NCBI GenBank assembly: GCA_004293385.1 | Contig: RDYO01000111.1 | Location: forward strand, 1 to 7,243 | DNA length: 7,243 nt | Direction: 5' to 3' | DNA from: Verrucomicrobiota bacterium | GTDB lineage: Bacteria; Verrucomicrobiota; Verrucomicrobiia; Opitutales; UBA953 | Part shown: one piece after another, positions 4,282 through 7,243 of the stretch | Position numbering within the stretch: position 1 is the first letter of the stretch | How the letters are laid out: each line of letters starts with the position of its first letter | Program-made: the position numbers and the translations under genes | The notes under the pieces: model-generated | The model's database searches: none | What the model was told of the DNA's origin: nothing | What the model saw: the letters and a program-made list of their open reading frames with translations, nothing else

Positions 4282-7243
4282 ATGAAGTCCTCCCTCTTCG
4301 CCACGTTCACCCTTTGCCTTGGCGCGTCCGTCCTGACGGCCGAGACCAAGGTCATCGAAGCCTTCGAAGGCGACGGTTTCGACAGCTGGCAGACCACCGG
4401 TACCGGCTTCGGCCTGGCGCCGGTCGCCGGCAAGGTCGACGGCGTCAACGGCGAGTTCCGCAACTACGGCGGCAACGCCCTCGTCACCTCCGGTCACCGC
4501 GGCGACGCCGCCACCGGCACGCTGACTTCGCCGGAGATCAAACTCACGCACGGCTTCCTCGGCTTCCTGGTCGCCGGCGGTAACCACCCTGGCAAGACCG
4601 CCGTCCAGCTGCTCGTCGGCGGCAAGGTCGTGCGCGAGGCCACCGGCGCCAACGGCCTGACCCTGCGCGAGAACGTCTGGGATATCTCCGAGTTCAAGGG
4701 CAAGACCGGCGTCATCCGCATCATCGACAGCGAGGTCGGAGCCTGGGGCATCATTGCCGCCGACCACTTCGTCTTCTCGACCGATGCCAAGCCGAAGTTC
4801 CCGACCGGCGGCCGTCCGAAGCCCAAGGCCGACAGCAGCCTCGTGCGCGTGGCCGGTGAAGGCAGCGCCGCGCTCGTCCCCGGCGCCACTTTCAAGGTCT
4901 CCGCCGACCGCAAGGCCACCGGCGTCACCTCGCCCACCGCGATCGGCTTCGGCAACGACGGCTCAGTCTACGTCGCCGAGACGCACCGCTTCCGTTACGG
5001 CGTCGAGGACGACCGCAACCACCTCTACTGGTATCACGACGACCTCGCCGCGGCGACCACCGCCGATCGTCGCGCCCTGCATAAGAAGTGGGAAGCCAAG
5101 CGCTCGAACGAGTGGATGACTGCCAAGTCCGAGCTGATCCGCCATGTCGGCGGAGAGCAGGCCGACGGCACTTTCACCACGAACAAGGTCTTCGCGGGCG
5201 GCTTTAATGACGTTCTCGACGGCACCGGCGCCGGCGTCATGGCCTGGGACGACACGGTCTACTTCGCCTGCATCCCTAAGCTCTGGATGCTGCAGGACGG
5301 CAAGAAGGATGGCGTCGAGACGGGCCGCAAGGTCATCGAAGACGGCTTCGGCGTGCGCATCTCGCTTTCGGGCCACGACATGAACGGTTTCGCCATCGGT
5401 CCGGACGGACGCGTCTGGGGCACCATCGGCGACCGTGGTTTCAACCTCACCACCAAGGAAGGGAAGAAATACGACTCACGTAACCGCGGCGCGGTCTTCC
5501 GCTTCGAGCCCGACGGCACGAACTTCGAAGTCGTCCATTTCGGCCTGCGTAATCCGAAGGAGATCGCCTTCGACGACTTCGGCAACGCGTTCTCCGTCGA
5601 CAACAATTCCGACCAGGGCGACGCCGCCCGCGTGGTCTATGTCGTCGAAGGTGCCGACTCCGGCTGGGAGATGGAGCACCAGGCCATGCATACCTTCCAC
5701 CGCTCGATCGGCCTCGAGCAGCGTCCGCTCTCCCGCTGGATGACCGAGAAGGTCTGGGAGCTGCAGAATCCCGTCCAGCCGGCGTTCATCATCCCGCCCT
5801 CCGCTTACATCAGCTCCGGTCCTTCCGGCCTGACGTATCACCCCGGCGCGGGCTTCCTTGAATCCGAAGCCGGCCATTTCCACATCTGCGACTACCGCGG
5901 TTCCGCGGGTGCGTCCGGTATCTGGTCCTTCAAGATGGAGCCTGCGGGAGCCGGCATGAAGATGACCTCCTCGCACCAGCTGCTCTGGGGCGTCGCCGCC
6001 ACCGACGTCGAGTATGACTGGAAGGGTCGCCTCGTCGTCTCCGACTTCATTACCGGCTGGGAATCCCATCAGGCCGGCCGTCTCGTGACCCTCGAGGCCG
6101 GCAAGATGATGAAGCCCGACGCCGTCGCGCCCGTCGCCGCGCTCATCAACGGCGGTATCGTCAAGGCTTCGTCCGCCGAACTCGCCGCGCTCCTCGCGCA
6201 CGCCGACCAGCGCGTCCGTCTGCGCGCCCAGATCGAGCTCACCCGCCGTCCGGACGCCGCGGACCGTTTCGAAGCCGCCACGAAGTCGGCCGACGCCCTC
6301 GAACGCGTCCACGGCATCTGGGGTCTCGGCATCCTCGCCCGTCGCGGCGCGGCCATCGCCCCGGGTGGTGCCTGGAAGGGTCCGACCCCGGTCGCTTCGC
6401 TCGAAGACCGTACCGCCGCCGCCCGCCGACTCGTCCCGCTGCTCGCGCACGCCGACGCCGAAGTCCGCGCCCAGGCCGTACGCGCGCTGGAGGAGTCGCC
6501 GCTCAAGGGTAACGACCTGCCGCTCGGCAAGCTGATCCTCGATCCCTCGACCCGCGTCCGTTCCTTCGCCGCCATCGCCGCGGCTCGTCTCGGTGCCGAC
6601 AAGTTCGTCCCTGAGGTCCTCGCGATGCTCAAGGAGAACGCCGACGCCGACCCCGTGCTCCGTCACGCCGGCTCCTTCGCCATCGATCACCTCTGCAAGA
6701 CCACCGAGTCCTTCGACGCCGTCGCCAAGGACGACAATGCCTCCGTACGCCTCGCCGCGGTCATCGCCCTGCGCCGCCGACTCGACGCCTCCGCTGCCCG
6801 CTTCGTGAAGGACAAGTCCACGGTCGTCGCCGACGAAGCCATCCGCGCCGTCCATGACCTCGGTCTCGAAGCCGGTCGTCCGGCCGTCGCCGCGCTCATC
6901 GACGACCTCGGTTCCCGCGAATGGACGACCTTCATGCTGCGCCGCCTGACGCACAGCGCCTTCCGCCTCGGCGGTGAGAAGAACGCCGCCCGCGTGGTCG
7001 CTATCGCCGCCAACGCGAATATCCCCGAAGAAGCCCGTGCCGAAGCGCTGCGTCTCCTCGCCCTCTGGGCCAATCCGTATCCCGTCGACCAGTCGACCGG
7101 CCATTGGGCGCCGCTGCCGGCCCGCGACGCCAATGAGCTGCGCGCGAGCCTCAGCGCCGCCTTGCCGGCGCTGCTGAAGGGCGACTCCGACATCCTGCGC
7201 GCCTCTCTCGAACTCGTGGAGCAGTATAAGCTCGAGGTCGCCT
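4282..7243 (+). CDS. secreted PVC-type propeller (Pirellula membrane-bound dehydrogenase-like) and HEAT-repeat protein, C-terminus beyond window
   Basis: At least 987 residues, read without interruption to the window edge. Residues 1-20 are a signal peptide (MKSSLFATF..., cut likely after LTA). Residues 24-166 form a beta-rich module with FLVAGGNHPG, LLVGGKVV, a WDISEFKGK segment and GAWGIIAADHFVF, resembling the beta-sandwich attached to GH32-like and other secreted PVC proteins, probably for binding. A Pro/Lys linker (167-190) follows. Residues about 195-612 are a propeller of the TIGR02604 (PVC membrane-bound dehydrogenase-like) type, related to sugar/sorbosone dehydrogenases: VYVAETHRFRYGVEDDR (229-245), GHDMNGF (364-370), GPDGRVWGTIGDRG, GLRNP (441-445), VDNNSDQGD (459-466) and CDYRG (556-560). 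From about 614 onward come Ala-rich HEAT repeats, such as those around LLAHADAEVRAQAVRALEE. Relatives often end in a c-type heme CxxCH module; none is present so far and it could lie beyond 7243. The role is unknown; periplasmic oxidation of sugars or polysaccharide use is usually proposed. It starts 73 bases after the methyltransferase gene, with no clear terminator between them. Confidence 0.92.
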   Translation, partial: MKSSLFATFTLCLGASVLTAETKVIEAFEGDGFDSWQTTGTGFGLAPVAGKVDGVNGEFRNYGGNALVTSGHRGDAATGTLTSPEIKLTHGFLGFLVAGGNHPGKTAVQLLVGGKVVREATGANGLTLRENVWDISEFKGKTGVIRIIDSEVGAWGIIAADHFVFSTDAKPKFPTGGRPKPKADSSLVRVAGEGSAALVPGATFKVSADRKATGVTSPTAIGFGNDGSVYVAETHRFRYGVEDDRNHLYWYHDDLAAATTADRRALHKKWEAKRSNEWMTAKSELIRHVGGEQADGTFTTNKVFAGGFNDVLDGTGAGVMAWDDTVYFACIPKLWMLQDGKKDGVETGRKVIEDGFGVRISLSGHDMNGFAIGPDGRVWGTIGDRGFNLTTKEGKKYDSRNRGAVFRFEPDGTNFEVVHFGLRNPKEIAFDDFGNAFSVDNNSDQGDAARVVYVVEGADSGWEMEHQAMHTFHRSIGLEQRPLSRWMTEKVWELQNPVQPAFIIPPSAYISSGPSGLTYHPGAGFLESEAGHFHICDYRGSAGASGIWSFKMEPAGAGMKMTSSHQLLWGVAATDVEYDWKGRLVVSDFITGWESHQAGRLVTLEAGKMMKPDAVAPVAALINGGIVKASSAELAALLAHADQRVRLRAQIELTRRPDAADRFEAATKSADALERVHGIWGLGILARRGAAIAPGGAWKGPTPVASLEDRTAAARRLVPLLAHADAEVRAQAVRALEESPLKGNDLPLGKLILDPSTRVRSFAAIAAARLGADKFVPEVLAMLKENADADPVLRHAGSFAIDHLCKTTESFDAVAKDDNASVRLAAVIALRRRLDASAARFVKDKSTVVADEAIRAVHDLGLEAGRPAVAALIDDLGSREWTTFMLRRLTHSAFRLGGEKNAARVVAIAANANIPEEARAEALRLLALWANPYPVDQSTGHWAPLPARDANELRASLSAALPALLKGDSDILRASLELVEQYKLEVA

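Noticed and set aside
5476..7104. 542-codon open frame antisense to the large secreted protein gene
   Set aside because: It arises from the strong G/C third-position bias of the plus-strand gene. The translation is Gly/Glu/Asp-rich low-complexity with no motif, while the opposite strand has clear domain signatures.

Overview
The window is a GC-rich bacterial chromosomal segment with tightly packed genes. The best taxonomic clue is the last gene. It encodes a secreted beta-propeller plus HEAT-repeat protein of the kind expanded in Planctomycetes and Verrucomicrobia. Together with the strong GC bias, the near absence of Shine-Dalgarno sequences and the style of the small hypothetical proteins, this suggests a verrucomicrobial genome, possibly Opitutae-like. 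That placement is inference; there is no rRNA or other marker here. I see no tRNA, insertion sequence, CRISPR array, phage gene or other sign of recent transfer.

Layout: positions 1-1476 hold a three-gene minus-strand operon. In transcription order it encodes a 163-aa conserved-looking protein of unknown function, a 171-aa lipoprotein that may carry a SecD-P1-head-like domain, and an M23-type peptidoglycan endopeptidase that runs off the left edge. The last two genes overlap by four bases, so they are probably translationally coupled. A 94-bp divergent gap containing a perfect four-run G-quadruplex motif separates this operon from a plus-strand isochorismatase-like hydrolase (1571-2128). That gene meets tsaD (2125-3147, minus strand) tail to tail with overlapping stop codons. 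After an 83-bp divergent gap comes a compact MidA/NDUFAF7-like methyltransferase (3231-4208). The large secreted protein starts at 4282 and is still open at the right edge.

Functionally the window mixes housekeeping (tsaD for tRNA t6A), envelope functions (lipoprotein and M23 peptidase) and a lineage-specific secreted protein probably linked to carbohydrate or oxidative periplasmic metabolism. The genes do not form one pathway. I did not find a convincing new defence or mobile system. The most interesting items are the shortened MidA-like enzyme with an altered SAM-binding loop, the SecD-like lipoprotein paired with an M23 peptidase, the G-quadruplex between divergent genes, and the unusual pyrimidine mirror repeat just before the large secreted protein.
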